63,743 nucleotides of DNA from Treponema sp. (GTDB taxonomy: Bacteria; Spirochaetota; Spirochaetia; Treponematales; Breznakiellaceae). This document shows, piece after piece, positions 1-8,470 of this stretch; the stretch's first letter is position 1; the number at the start of each line of letters is the position of its first letter. The position numbers and the translations under genes are program-made. The notes beneath the pieces were generated by a model. It was not told where the DNA came from. It did not search any database and saw nothing but the letters and a program-made list of their open reading frames with translations. The stretch lies in assembly GCA_009782555.1 (NCBI GenBank), contig WRIV01000013.1, forward strand, positions 1 to 63,743. The letters are read 5' to 3'.

Positions 1-75
1 ACAGGTCAACCCGGCATCCTGAATTTGTTCGTACAGTTTTACCCAGATGAGTCGTTGCTTTTCCTCTCGTTTCAT
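1..75 (-). CDS. IS481-like transposase, N-terminal 25 codons (runs off window)
   Basis: An open frame starts with ATG at 75 and runs leftwards off the window. It begins MKREEKQRLIWVKLYEQ and continues QDAGLTC. This resembles the N-terminal helix-turn-helix of IS481-type integrases, where a phrase like LYEQTGDAGLTCRRCGIS is typical. Only 25 residues are visible, so the DDE catalytic core is outside. The gene lies immediately downstream of a truncated IS256-family transposase on the same strand, which suggests that this element inserted into the older one. The left outer sequence is needed to know whether the gene is intact. Confidence 0.5.
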   Translation of the reverse strand, partial: MKREEKQRLIWVKLYEQIQDAGLTC

Positions 76-107
76 CCCACGGTTATATCAACATTTATTG
101 AAACGAT

Positions 108-446
108 CTATACGAACCCCACAGGTACTATTATCGGTTCGAAACTGCCGTTCCTGTCGCGGGGTACTGCGATTGTTGTTTCTTGATTCTCTAATAGGAC
201 GATCTTTTCCGTATGCCCGTTTCTACTGTTCCGGCTGTTGTCCCCGGCATTGGAGTTTTTCTCATACCCAAGATGTTCCGTCATTTCAGCTTCAAGCGCC
301 CGTTGGAGTATCCGTCCGGTTAATTGCTTTATGAGCCCATCCTGATCTGCGACCTCGTCCTGGGTTAGCCCCTTAAAGTCGATATTATCCAGCCGTTGGT
401 CGATAATATCCTTTTCTTTCTCTTGTTTCTTTCGTGCCATGACCAT
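108..446 (-). pseudogene. IS256-family (Mutator) transposase, truncated N-terminal fragment
   Basis: The 112-residue frame begins MVMARKKQEKEKD and contains LIKQLTGRILQRALEAEM, HLGYEK, SRNSRNGH and VPRDRNGSFEPIIVP. These are the normal N-terminal phrases of IS256-family transposases, which are about 400 residues long. Homology stops abruptly after EPIIVP, and the frame ends four codons later at a TAG (108-110). The DDE core that should follow is replaced by the start of another transposase gene. GAGGT sits just upstream of the ATG at 446. The product cannot be an active transposase. It is a 5' remnant, probably disrupted by the neighbouring insertion. Confidence 0.85.
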
Positions 447-462
447 ACTTTACCTCTACTAT

Positions 463-492
463 GGTCATTTACACAATTTTTAGGACAGGCTC
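463..492 (-). repeat. Terminal inverted repeat of the IS256-family element
   Basis: On the minus strand, upstream of the truncated transposase, the sequence reads GAGCCTGTCCTAAAAATTG and continues TGTAAATGACC. This is the characteristic outer end of IS256-family elements (CCTGTC followed by an A/T run). It marks the right boundary of the element at about 492. The matching left end is not in the window because the element is interrupted near 120. Confidence 0.65.
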
Positions 493-600
493 GTATCCCC
501 GGCCAGCGGGAGTCTACGGCCTCCGGTAGTGGCACCGTTACACATTCCCCAAACCGTTGGAGCTGGCTAAGCAGTCCTCAAACAATAAAACCATGCTATA
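493..600. other. Non-coding flank of the insertion sequence
   Basis: Between the IS256 end and the DUF3795 gene lies about 108 bases with no supported gene. It is GC-richer than its surroundings and contains GTAGTGGCACC and CCGGCCAGCGGG. It may be the tail of an older disrupted gene or element, but I recognise no protein in any frame. Confidence 0.4.
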
Positions 601-933
601 TTAATTCTGCACGAGATTGTTTGCTGCAAAAGGAACCTGTACAAGAAAATCGTTAATAGTCTTGCAAGTTTTAAATCCGCCGCAAGCACCGCAGTTTATA
701 ACACCTTTTTCAGAAGCGCATTTGCGGATTTCGCACTCTGAACAGTGTCCCACCTGTACACCAGCCCCTTTACATGAAGTACAGTTAATCATATCGGGTG
801 TAAAACTAAAATTATGCGCTTTTGTCCATTCAGCAGCAGTTTTTTCTCTTAGTGCCTGATCATTGTTTTGCAGGGCTAAATAAGCATCACATTCAGCACA
901 GTTTAAACCACAATAAGCAATTATTTTTTCCAT
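601..933 (-). CDS. DUF3795 cysteine-rich protein
   Basis: This 110-residue protein begins MEKIIAYCGLNCAECDAY, the hallmark start of DUF3795 proteins. It carries further cysteine pairs in CTSCKG, HCSECEIRKC and NCGACGGFKTC. The regular CxxC spacing suggests metal or iron-sulfur binding, but the family's biochemical role is not established. The start is set by GGAG about 6 bases upstream of the ATG at 933, and a near-consensus promoter lies just beyond. It appears to be transcribed alone, between IS debris and a poorly coding stretch, which fits accessory DNA. About twelve cysteines in 110 residues make a structural metal site likely. Confidence 0.85.
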   Translation of the reverse strand: MEKIIAYCGLNCAECDAYLALQNNDQALREKTAAEWTKAHNFSFTPDMINCTSCKGAGVQVGHCSECEIRKCASEKGVINCGACGGFKTCKTINDFLVQVPFAANNLVQN

Positions 934-950
934 TTAATTCTCCAGAAATA

Positions 951-979
951 ATTGTATCCATAACTTTATATTTTGTCAA
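951..979 (-). promoter_or_regulatory. Sigma-70 type promoter of the DUF3795 gene
   Basis: Reading the minus strand, TTGACA (979-974) is followed after exactly 17 bases by TACAAT (956-951). The expected start of transcription lies about 10 bases upstream of the GGAG site for the ATG at 933. This is one of the best -35/-10 matches in the window. Confidence 0.7.
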
Positions 980-1340
980 TTATTTTTGGATCCAGTTTTT
1001 ATAATCGCTGCTCAAAATTATCCTTCCCAACCACGGAGTCTTGGAATATGCTTATTCAACAAGATTATTAGATATGATACACTTTCAGCCGAGGCCAGCA
1101 TGGAAAAAACAAGGCAAAAAGAAGTAACTCTCGGAACCAATATGCGGAGTTGCAGCGTTGCTCTGCGGAACAAATGCAGTATATTCTTCAGCGGGGATAC
1201 TGTTTTACCGCTGGTCTTTCTTATTTTGACTAAAGTCCGTTATGATCATCAATTTGAATATGCCAAAGAAAATATATCCTTTCGCCCGGGGGAAAAAACT
1301 GGTAGATATCAAATCGAAATATGCGGATTGGGTTTCCAGC
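980..1340. other. Stretch without a convincing gene upstream of the lipase
   Basis: About 360 AT-rich bases hold only unconvincing open frames. The longest plus frame (986-1357, 123 codons) has no ribosome site and no recognisable family. Another frame ending AGLSYFD near 1224 has no start codon. The phrases look like a gene worn down by frameshifts, but no product can be named. It presumably contains the promoter of the lipase-like gene; I could not pick one out. Confidence 0.4.
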
Positions 1341-1353
1341 GGAGATCTATAAA

Positions 1354-2172
1354 ATGAGACCGTCCATCCCGCTTAATTATGCAAATACTATTCCTTTACA
1401 ATACCCCGTAGTACTGGTGCATGGAATTGTTGCCCATGACAGAACAACCGATCATAATAGATTTTGGGGAAAAATTCCCGAGACACTAGAAAACAACGGA
1501 ATACAGGTTTTTTATGGAAATACCGATGCCTGGGGCAATTTTGAATCCAACGCATTACTATTAAAATACACTGTAGAAAAAATACTGCTGGATACAAAAA
1601 AAGAAAGGGTAAATATTATTGCCCATTCCAAGGGCGGTATCGATGCCCGGTTTTTGATCTGGAAGCATAACTATAGTGATAAGACAGCCAGTCTGACGAC
1701 CATCTGTGCCCCTCATCATGGTTCGGAGATTGCTGATTTGATATATAAACAAAAGGCAGTCCATACAAAATTGAGCAAAAAAGCGTTAAAACTATTCGGA
1801 AAGCTATCCGGTGATATTAACCCTAATTTATACGAAGTGAATCACCAATTAACAACAAAAAAAATGGAGGAATTCAACAAAACAGTTGCCATGGATAGCA
1901 GGGTGTATTATCAGAGCTTGTATACAACCATGGATAATGCTTTTGATGATTTACTGTTCTTCTATACATATTTGTACATCAAAAATGTCTCTGGCGCAAA
2001 TGACGGCGTAGTTAGTGAATATTCGGCAAGATGGGGAGACAATATTTCAAAAATAAAAGGAGGAATATCACATTCGGAAATTCTTGATCATAAAAAGAAA
2101 AAAATTTCCGGTGTCCATATACCAGGTGTTTACCTGGATCTGGCAGTTGAGCTGGGGAAGAAAGGTTTTTAA
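1354..2172 (+). CDS. Lipase-like alpha/beta hydrolase (triacylglycerol lipase family)
   Basis: The 272-residue product has the class I lipase layout. YPVVLVHGIVAHD near the N-terminus supplies the HG oxyanion strand, and NIIAHSKGGIDAR is the nucleophile elbow, with Ser92 as probable nucleophile (AHSxGG in place of the usual GHSxGG). CAPHHGSEIAD follows as in bacterial lipases that strip fatty acyl esters. A GANDGVVSEYSARWG segment near the C-terminus resembles the family's acid-residue loop, and the H in GVHIPG is a candidate catalytic histidine. No signal peptide is visible, so a cytoplasmic esterase is possible. GGAG at 1341-1344 fixes the start at 1354 rather than the ATG at 1321. Composition is AT-rich, and the gene meets addA tail to tail with 7 bases between. 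Confidence 0.85.
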   Translation: MRPSIPLNYANTIPLQYPVVLVHGIVAHDRTTDHNRFWGKIPETLENNGIQVFYGNTDAWGNFESNALLLKYTVEKILLDTKKERVNIIAHSKGGIDARFLIWKHNYSDKTASLTTICAPHHGSEIADLIYKQKAVHTKLSKKALKLFGKLSGDINPNLYEVNHQLTTKKMEEFNKTVAMDSRVYYQSLYTTMDNAFDDLLFFYTYLYIKNVSGANDGVVSEYSARWGDNISKIKGGISHSEILDHKKKKISGVHIPGVYLDLAVELGKKGF

Positions 2173-2179
2173 AGGAGCC

Positions 2180-5100
2180 TTATGTCGTCTTAGAAAGCGT
2201 CTTTCCCAAGCTGCTTTCCCATGCGGCAATCAACTCTTCTGGGCTGGTTTTGCTGACCTCCCCGCCCATGTCCGCTTCACGGCCGTTACGCAGATAAAAG
2301 AGTCTGCATTCCACCGGTTTACCAAAAATGTCTTCCGCCGCTCGTTTGTAGATGGCAAGCTGTCCAGCATGGCGGGCGATGTCTTCTTCCCTGTCGGTCT
2401 TAAAATCTATGACAAAAACGGTATTGCCGTCATCAAAGAGCAGATCAATTTTACCGGTAACAATGATCCGGTTTTGTGGTCCTTCTACTGCCGTCAGTAC
2501 GGGGTACTCGGTTTTGCGGAAGTCCGCGGAAACGGCACTGCGTCCCAGGGGGGAATTAAAAAATCTTTCCGCCAGAGACTGGGCCATCGAAGCAAGAGCC
2601 TCTTGTTTTTTTTCTCCGGCAAAGCGGGGGGGAAGTCTTGGTTTCTCTCCGTTAAAAATAGCTTCGATAAAACTATGAACAATGACGCCGAATTCCTGCG
2701 GCCCGGTTCCTGTTTGCGTAAGCAATTCGTCCAGCGTTTCGGAAGGCCCGCCAAAGTTAAATTCATCCTGTGAAACGGATGCTGCGGAATATTCCCGGAA
2801 AACAGGGTCCCCTGCCTGGAGACTGCTTGCACTGATCGCCTGGGGAACAGAACGGCAGGGAGGGACTACGGGAATAGTTTTATAATCCACAGCGGCTTGC
2901 AGGGCCGCTTCTTCCAAGGTAAGTTTTACGGTGGTTTCTTTTTGAACTCCGGATACGCCGATGGCTTCCACCGTATACAGGGGATTGTCCCCGCTCAAGC
3001 CCGGAAGGATCCGCAGAAAACTCAAAGATTGTACTTTTGGCTTTATCCGGTACTGTTCCAGCCGGGCTACAATAAATTCTTTTTCGTATCCTCCGTACTG
3101 TTCGGGATTAATGCTTTCCCGCTCCTCCTTGTTTTGCGGAGGGATCACTGCGGTTACAAAGAGTTTCTGTTTCGCTCTGGTCATGGCCACATAGAGGAGC
3201 CGCCGGAGTTCCGCTTCGGTTTTGTCCTGGTTATCCTTTTTTTCTTCAAGGAAAAAATAGTTTTTTGCGTTAGGCAGTTCTTCCGATTGGGGAAGATGGA
3301 GGTAAACCCCCCGGCGCTCGGAAAAAAGAGCAAGTCCTTGATCGAGGGAAGTTTTTTCCCTGCCGCCGCAGCCGTATACAAACACCACAGAAAATTCCAG
3401 TCCTTTGGCGTGGTGGATTGTCATGATTCGCACGCCGCCTTCTTCTTCGCCGGGCAGGGTGGAGTCGTCGGGCTTTTCCTGCCTGTTTGCCAGGTCTTCC
3501 AGATAATCCAAAAAATCCACAAGCCCTCCACCCCGTTCTTCTATGGTTCTGGCTTGCTCGAAGAAAAGATCATAAAGATCAAGATAGACCTGGGAGGCCG
3601 CCGGCCAAAGGGCTTCACAGCGGTAGCCTTCTCCGTACCAGAGCCGGGTAATCAAGGAACTAACTGGAAGATCCCGGGCATCGTGTAGAAACTCCAAATA
3701 ACGATGGCGGGCATTGCGGTAACGACGGCGATCCTGAGGGGTGAGTTTTTCGTCCAGGGCCTCATCAAAAATTTTTCCCCCCTGGAGCATACACAGGATA
3801 AAGGCATCTTCGCTTAGGCGGACAAAGGGAGATCGGAGCAGAGCGCCGTAAGCTATTGCATCTCCGGGATAAACCAGCAGTTTTAAAAAGGCCCACAGAT
3901 CATTTATCGGCGCATCGTTGAAAAGAGCGGCGGGCCTGTCTGTGCTGAATGGAATACCGTGCAGTTTAAAGGCCCTTTCCAGAGAACTTTGATGGGTGTG
4001 GCTGCGCAGCAGCACCGCAAAACCGCCGTATGCCATGTTTTCCTGGTTGTGCATATTTTTGATTGTACCGGCAATGTAGGCCGCCTCATGATCTTCGGCG
4101 CTGAGGGATGACGGTTCCAAACGGCCCTTGTCGAAAAATGCAAAGTGCAGATGCGGCACCTTGCCGTTATTATCTTTATCCGGCGTTTCCCTGTTTTTAA
4201 TCCAGCAGTATGCAGCCTGGTATGCTTTTGTTTTTGTTCCCTCCGGAGGAAAAATCCCTTCCAGCGGATCAGGATCGCCTTCATGGCGGTAACCGCCAAA
4301 GATACGGTTAAAGGCCAGGATCAGGGATGGATGGGAACGGTAATTACGGTTCAAGCTGAGTTTTGATTCGGTTTGTTCAGCGAGGTTCCGGAACACTGAA
4401 ACATCGGCTCCCCGGAAACGGTAAATAGATTGTTTTTCGTCCCCCACATAATACACCTTAGCTGGTCCGGCCAGGAGATCCACCAAGTCCCGCTGCAAAT
4501 TATTGTTATCCTGGAATTCATCGATCATGATCATCCTGAACATTGCCTGGTACATCCGCCTGATGTCTCCGTGCTGACGGAGGCCGTCCACCGCCAAATG
4601 GGCGATATCATTAAAGCTCAAAATTCCCGCTTCCCGTTTTTTCCGGCTCAGAAGATCCTGGTATTCTGAGATCAAGGGAAACACTTCCTGTACAATTTTC
4701 CATTGCAGAATCTGATTTGCCAGGGCTTCCATGTATCCATAAAGATTTTTCAGTTCTCCCATGGCTTCCCTGATAATCAGGGCAGCTTCGGTTTCCTTGC
4801 GGCTATAAAAGCGGAATTTTTTCAGATCCGAAAGAAATTCAATATATAAAACAATCCCCTTTTTTATTGATCCCGTGTTTTCCATGCCAGTTAGCAGCGT
4901 TTCAATTTCTGGGGCTTTTACCACCCGGAGAAGCACCGAGTTGAGGTGTTCGTAAAGTTTGCTTTCCAAAGGGATCCGTTCTTGTTGTTCCCGGATCAGG
5001 GTGATCTGTTCTTCTGCACGGAGGACAAGGTCCTTCCAGCACCGGACTATTTCTTCCCTCTGGATTTTTTCAAAACCTGCAAAATCCAACGGAGACGAAA

Positions 5101-5638
5101 CGGTACTGTGATACAGGATAGGCCTGACAAAAAGTTCATCCGCCGTGCTGCGCATTTTTTTTTCTGCAATAAGCCGCTGCAAAGAGGGGTTGTTCCGTTT
5201 GTCCAGCACAAAGCGCAGGGCCAGGGAGCGGGCAAGTTCCTTCAGGCGGACATCGTTGCTTTCAAAGCCGGGACTGATTCCGTAATGCCGGCAAACGGTG
5301 CGGGCAATTGTCATACAGAACGAATCCAAAGTGGAGATCCGGGCCTGGTAAAAATTCTTCACCGCTTCCCGGGCATATTCATTGGAAGGCGCATGGATGG
5401 AGAGAAGATCATAAATACGGCGGTACATTTCATTGGCCGCCTTGTTGGTGAAGGTAATGGTAAGGATCTGGTCCACTGTACAACGGCCTGTCATGATAAG
5501 CCAGCCGTAGCGGGCAGCAAGGACACTGGTCTTTCCCGAACCTGCTCCTGCGCTGACTACGGCGTTTTTTTCCACCACGGCGGCGGCCCGCTGCCCATCG
5601 TCCAGTTCCTGAAGAAAATCTAGATTTTCAGAATCCAT
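2180..5638 (-). CDS. addA: AddA helicase-nuclease (RecBCD-like DNA end processing)
   Basis: This 1152-residue protein is a UvrD/Rep superfamily 1 helicase with a nuclease tail, as in AddA. Walker A is GAGSGKT (31-37) and Walker B is DEFQD (373-377). GDEKQSIYRFRGADV is motif III. HHAKGLEF and YVAMTRAKQ are motifs V and VI. The RecB-type PD-(D/E)xK nuclease lies at the end: GKID (Asp1065) and DFKT (1078-1081) supply metal ligands. With its partner AddB it would resect double-strand breaks to load RecA. Its start overlaps the end of addB by 11 bases, which implies translational coupling. Length and motif order are normal for the family. Confidence 0.95.
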   Translation of the reverse strand: MDSENLDFLQELDDGQRAAAVVEKNAVVSAGAGSGKTSVLAARYGWLIMTGRCTVDQILTITFTNKAANEMYRRIYDLLSIHAPSNEYAREAVKNFYQARISTLDSFCMTIARTVCRHYGISPGFESNDVRLKELARSLALRFVLDKRNNPSLQRLIAEKKMRSTADELFVRPILYHSTVSSPLDFAGFEKIQREEIVRCWKDLVLRAEEQITLIREQQERIPLESKLYEHLNSVLLRVVKAPEIETLLTGMENTGSIKKGIVLYIEFLSDLKKFRFYSRKETEAALIIREAMGELKNLYGYMEALANQILQWKIVQEVFPLISEYQDLLSRKKREAGILSFNDIAHLAVDGLRQHGDIRRMYQAMFRMIMIDEFQDNNNLQRDLVDLLAGPAKVYYVGDEKQSIYRFRGADVSVFRNLAEQTESKLSLNRNYRSHPSLILAFNRIFGGYRHEGDPDPLEGIFPPEGTKTKAYQAAYCWIKNRETPDKDNNGKVPHLHFAFFDKGRLEPSSLSAEDHEAAYIAGTIKNMHNQENMAYGGFAVLLRSHTHQSSLERAFKLHGIPFSTDRPAALFNDAPINDLWAFLKLLVYPGDAIAYGALLRSPFVRLSEDAFILCMLQGGKIFDEALDEKLTPQDRRRYRNARHRYLEFLHDARDLPVSSLITRLWYGEGYRCEALWPAASQVYLDLYDLFFEQARTIEERGGGLVDFLDYLEDLANRQEKPDDSTLPGEEEGGVRIMTIHHAKGLEFSVVFVYGCGGREKTSLDQGLALFSERRGVYLHLPQSEELPNAKNYFFLEEKKDNQDKTEAELRRLLYVAMTRAKQKLFVTAVIPPQNKEERESINPEQYGGYEKEFIVARLEQYRIKPKVQSLSFLRILPGLSGDNPLYTVEAIGVSGVQKETTVKLTLEEAALQAAVDYKTIPVVPPCRSVPQAISASSLQAGDPVFREYSAASVSQDEFNFGGPSETLDELLTQTGTGPQEFGVIVHSFIEAIFNGEKPRLPPRFAGEKKQEALASMAQSLAERFFNSPLGRSAVSADFRKTEYPVLTAVEGPQNRIIVTGKIDLLFDDGNTVFVIDFKTDREEDIARHAGQLAIYKRAAEDIFGKPVECRLFYLRNGREADMGGEVSKTSPEELIAAWESSLGKTLSKTT

Positions 5639-8450
5639 CTTCTTCCTCTTCGTCCGGGATTTTTGCGTCCCTGAAATCAGGGCGGGGGTTAAGGGAATAA
5701 AGGGATCGGCAGATAGTTTTGAATTCGCAGGAAGTGCAGGTCTTGGTTATAAAAAATTTATAGGGATTTTTTCCGGGTGTAAAATCGAGGGACGATATGG
5801 AAAAGTCAAAATGTTCTATCGCTTTTTCCAGAGCCTCCATGGTACTCTGATATTCCTCCCTGGAAAATTCTTTCCCCCGGAATTTGCCCACCACCGGAAC
5901 AACCTCGTTCCTGTTGATGTTGAAAAAAAAGGCCCGGCTTACCGGCACGCCTTCGGCTGTTTCGTAAAGCTTAATGTACATAGGGATCTGAAAATCCCTG
6001 AGGCCTTCTTTTTTCTCCCATCGGCAATGACTTTGGAGGGGGGCGTTTGTTTTGTAATCAATGATCATCGGGCCCTGGGATATCCGGTCGATTCTTCCGG
6101 TCAGGAGGATCCGTCCCCGGGACACATCGTAACGCCGTTCCAGATCCTTGATTTCCAGGCCGTCAAAATATTCCGCCTCGATTTTTAGGAGCGACCGCAG
6201 CCGTTTGTTAATTGATGAACCAAGGGGATAAACCAGGGGCCCCCGCAGGGCGTCGCTGTCCCGTAAAACCGAACCGCTTATTTCTTCTATCCACTCAAAA
6301 TAAAGGGAGAGATTTTTTTTAAAAAAGCGGCGCCCGTTTTTTTTTATACGGTAAAAGAGGTGATGGAGTATTTCGTGGTAGATAAGTCCCCGGGATTGAT
6401 CATCCAACAGGGCTGCGTCTTTCTCGTGTTTTTCCATGCGGAAGATTCTCCGGTACAGCCAAAGCATGGGGCAGGTAAAGAATTCGTTTAAATCCGTGGA
6501 GGATATGGAAAGATCCGGTACAATGGCGGCAGGATTATCGGCACGATCTAAATTTTTGCTGTGTATCCGTTCCCGCAGCAGTGCCGATACATCGGCTATC
6601 GAAGTGCCGTTCGCCGGTGCTTCGGCTTCTCCGGCGGATGTCTCATCCAGCAAAACGGCGCTCCAGCGCCTAAAACCTTCACGCTGAATAGAATAGAGCC
6701 GTTTCGGTTTTTCGCAGCAATTTTGCTCCGGCAGTGAATTGTACGCCCGCCAGTACCGTTCCGCTGCAAACAGATCCGCAGTCCCCTGCAAAGATTGCGC
6801 AGATTTTTCTATACCTATAAAATTCTGGGCAAAGACGCTGTGGGGAATGGCCCAGCCGCTAAAGGTTTTTTCTGAAGCACTGATCCATGTATGACATGCG
6901 TATTCATTCCAGGAAGCAATGCTGTACAGGGACAGGATCGCTGCCGATGCGTCCGTATCCGTTATCCCAAGCATGGCCCGTTTGTCCTGGCGAAGAAAAG
7001 GCAGTGGTCTATGTTGAACCGCCGCCGCCGCTTGGGAAACATTGAGCAAAAAATGGCAGTCAAAAGGCGCCCCCGCTGCCACAGGATAATCGTAGAGATT
7101 TACTCCTCCGTCATTCCGGGCATAGACATATTTTTTTTCTTTTAAATGGGAAACAAAAAAATCAAAGGGATCGGCGGCTGTTAAACCAGGAAAGGCTTCT
7201 TCGGTTTCGATCAGTACAGAAAGTTCTTCTATGCAGCGGGCCAGGACAGCGTTGCTTTCGGCACTGCATTTTTCCATGGCAAGGAAGGACCGGAAAACGT
7301 GATACTGTTCACGGATCCCCCGGAATGATGACGCTCCGGTCAGGGCGCAAAGATTTCGCTTTAATTCACCATAATAGACGGCCAGTTCTTCGTTGGGGTT
7401 TTGCCGGAACCCTTCTTCCCAGGCATCAACGGTACGGGAGTGATCCCTGAAAGGAGCGGCGCAGTGGTTTTTTATCCCATAGTCGATCAGGGCGCCGTTT
7501 TTTTCCGGATCCTTCCAGGGTATGGCACTGTCGAGAAGGAGCAGCTTTACTGCATCAAAAGAAAACAAGGCGGCGGTGCATTCACCGATCAGGGAAAAAA
7601 GCCGGCCCAGAGGGTACTCGCCCAGACTTTTGCCCGCTCGGCGGTTAAAAGGAATATCGTGCAGGAAGAGCTCCCTTTCCACATAGGGCGCTGTTTTTTT
7701 GTAATCCGGCAGGGTCAGGGCCATCTCCTCGTAGGGATGCCCCGCTTCATGGAGGCGGCGCAGTTCCAGAATAGCAGATCGAATTTCCTGCCGGGCGGAA
7801 TTATATAATTGTAAGATTGGTATTTCCGCCTGTTCATGTTCCTCATCGGGATAGAGAGTTACCGCCGGTGAATTAAGGCTCGGTGCATATTCAGAAAAGT
7901 CTTCCAGCGTTTTTGGAAAAAAAATGATAAACCGCTTTCCGTTTTCTCTGAAAGACGCTTTTTCCCAGGACGGTTCAAAGAGGTCATGGTCTTCCAAAAA
8001 AGCGGCGTACTTTTTTTTGATACTCCGCCAGTCCCGGTCTTCATCATCGTCCCGAAAATCCCGGCGCCCCGCCGCTTCCTGCAGTTCTTCCCAGCGGCCC
8101 AGGGAACTAAGGCTTGTGGCAATGGAATCGGCAAACACTGCGCCGCTCTGTGCATATGCGGCGGGAATAATCACCCGAAGAAAAGGAACGGCGGCGTTTT
8201 GCCGGGCCAGTACCTGAGCAAAGAGGCGGCGGATCAGGGATGAAACGGGTTTGCGGTTTTTTTCTTTTGCCCGGATTGTTTCTTCTTTAAAACGATCCCA
8301 TGCAAGAAAGCGGTCCTGCGCCAGGGAACGGACATTTCCGTAAAGACAAATCTTCCGGGCCCAGAGAACGGCGGTGGTTTCCGAAGGAAAAACAAAACAG
8401 GTGTCTTTTTCGTTCAATGCTTTTAGGATGGTTTCAAAGACGCCGGTCAT
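5628..8450 (-). CDS. addB: AddB-like nuclease subunit with Fe-S cluster motif
   Basis: This 940-residue partner of AddA has a degenerate helicase body and a C-terminal RecB-like nuclease: LTGRIDRI followed by IIDYKTN, with Asp798 in DYK. A four-cysteine iron-sulfur staple is visible as FFTCPMLW before the nuclease and Cys905, Cys908 and Cys914 after it (CTSCEFKTIC). This pattern is diagnostic of AddB. No Walker A (GxxxxGKS/T) is present anywhere; the N-terminus reads CFVFPSETTAV where AddB of Bacillus has its ATP loop, so this subunit resembles the ATPase-dead RexB type. It follows the DUF4230 gene by 20 bases and overlaps addA by 11, forming one unit. Confidence 0.88.
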   Translation of the reverse strand: MTGVFETILKALNEKDTCFVFPSETTAVLWARKICLYGNVRSLAQDRFLAWDRFKEETIRAKEKNRKPVSSLIRRLFAQVLARQNAAVPFLRVIIPAAYAQSGAVFADSIATSLSSLGRWEELQEAAGRRDFRDDDEDRDWRSIKKKYAAFLEDHDLFEPSWEKASFRENGKRFIIFFPKTLEDFSEYAPSLNSPAVTLYPDEEHEQAEIPILQLYNSARQEIRSAILELRRLHEAGHPYEEMALTLPDYKKTAPYVERELFLHDIPFNRRAGKSLGEYPLGRLFSLIGECTAALFSFDAVKLLLLDSAIPWKDPEKNGALIDYGIKNHCAAPFRDHSRTVDAWEEGFRQNPNEELAVYYGELKRNLCALTGASSFRGIREQYHVFRSFLAMEKCSAESNAVLARCIEELSVLIETEEAFPGLTAADPFDFFVSHLKEKKYVYARNDGGVNLYDYPVAAGAPFDCHFLLNVSQAAAAVQHRPLPFLRQDKRAMLGITDTDASAAILSLYSIASWNEYACHTWISASEKTFSGWAIPHSVFAQNFIGIEKSAQSLQGTADLFAAERYWRAYNSLPEQNCCEKPKRLYSIQREGFRRWSAVLLDETSAGEAEAPANGTSIADVSALLRERIHSKNLDRADNPAAIVPDLSISSTDLNEFFTCPMLWLYRRIFRMEKHEKDAALLDDQSRGLIYHEILHHLFYRIKKNGRRFFKKNLSLYFEWIEEISGSVLRDSDALRGPLVYPLGSSINKRLRSLLKIEAEYFDGLEIKDLERRYDVSRGRILLTGRIDRISQGPMIIDYKTNAPLQSHCRWEKKEGLRDFQIPMYIKLYETAEGVPVSRAFFFNINRNEVVPVVGKFRGKEFSREEYQSTMEALEKAIEHFDFSISSLDFTPGKNPYKFFITKTCTSCEFKTICRSLYSLNPRPDFRDAKIPDEEEEDGF

Positions 8451-8470
8451 TTATTTGCCCTGGTGAAGTC

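Noticed and set aside
396-656. 86-codon plus-strand frame across the IS256 end
   Set aside because: It runs antisense across the transposase start and terminal repeat and has no recognisable product.
1321-1353. Upstream ATG at 1321 as start of the lipase
   Set aside because: The GGAG at 1341-1344 fits ATG 1354, and the 11 extra residues show no family likeness.
986-1357. 123-codon plus-strand frame upstream of the lipase
   Set aside because: No ribosome site, no recognised family, odd composition, and it overlaps the better-supported lipase start.
2084-3688. Long plus-strand frames opposite addA (229 and 263 codons)
   Set aside because: They lie wholly opposite addA, whose motifs are clear, and have no family signature of their own.
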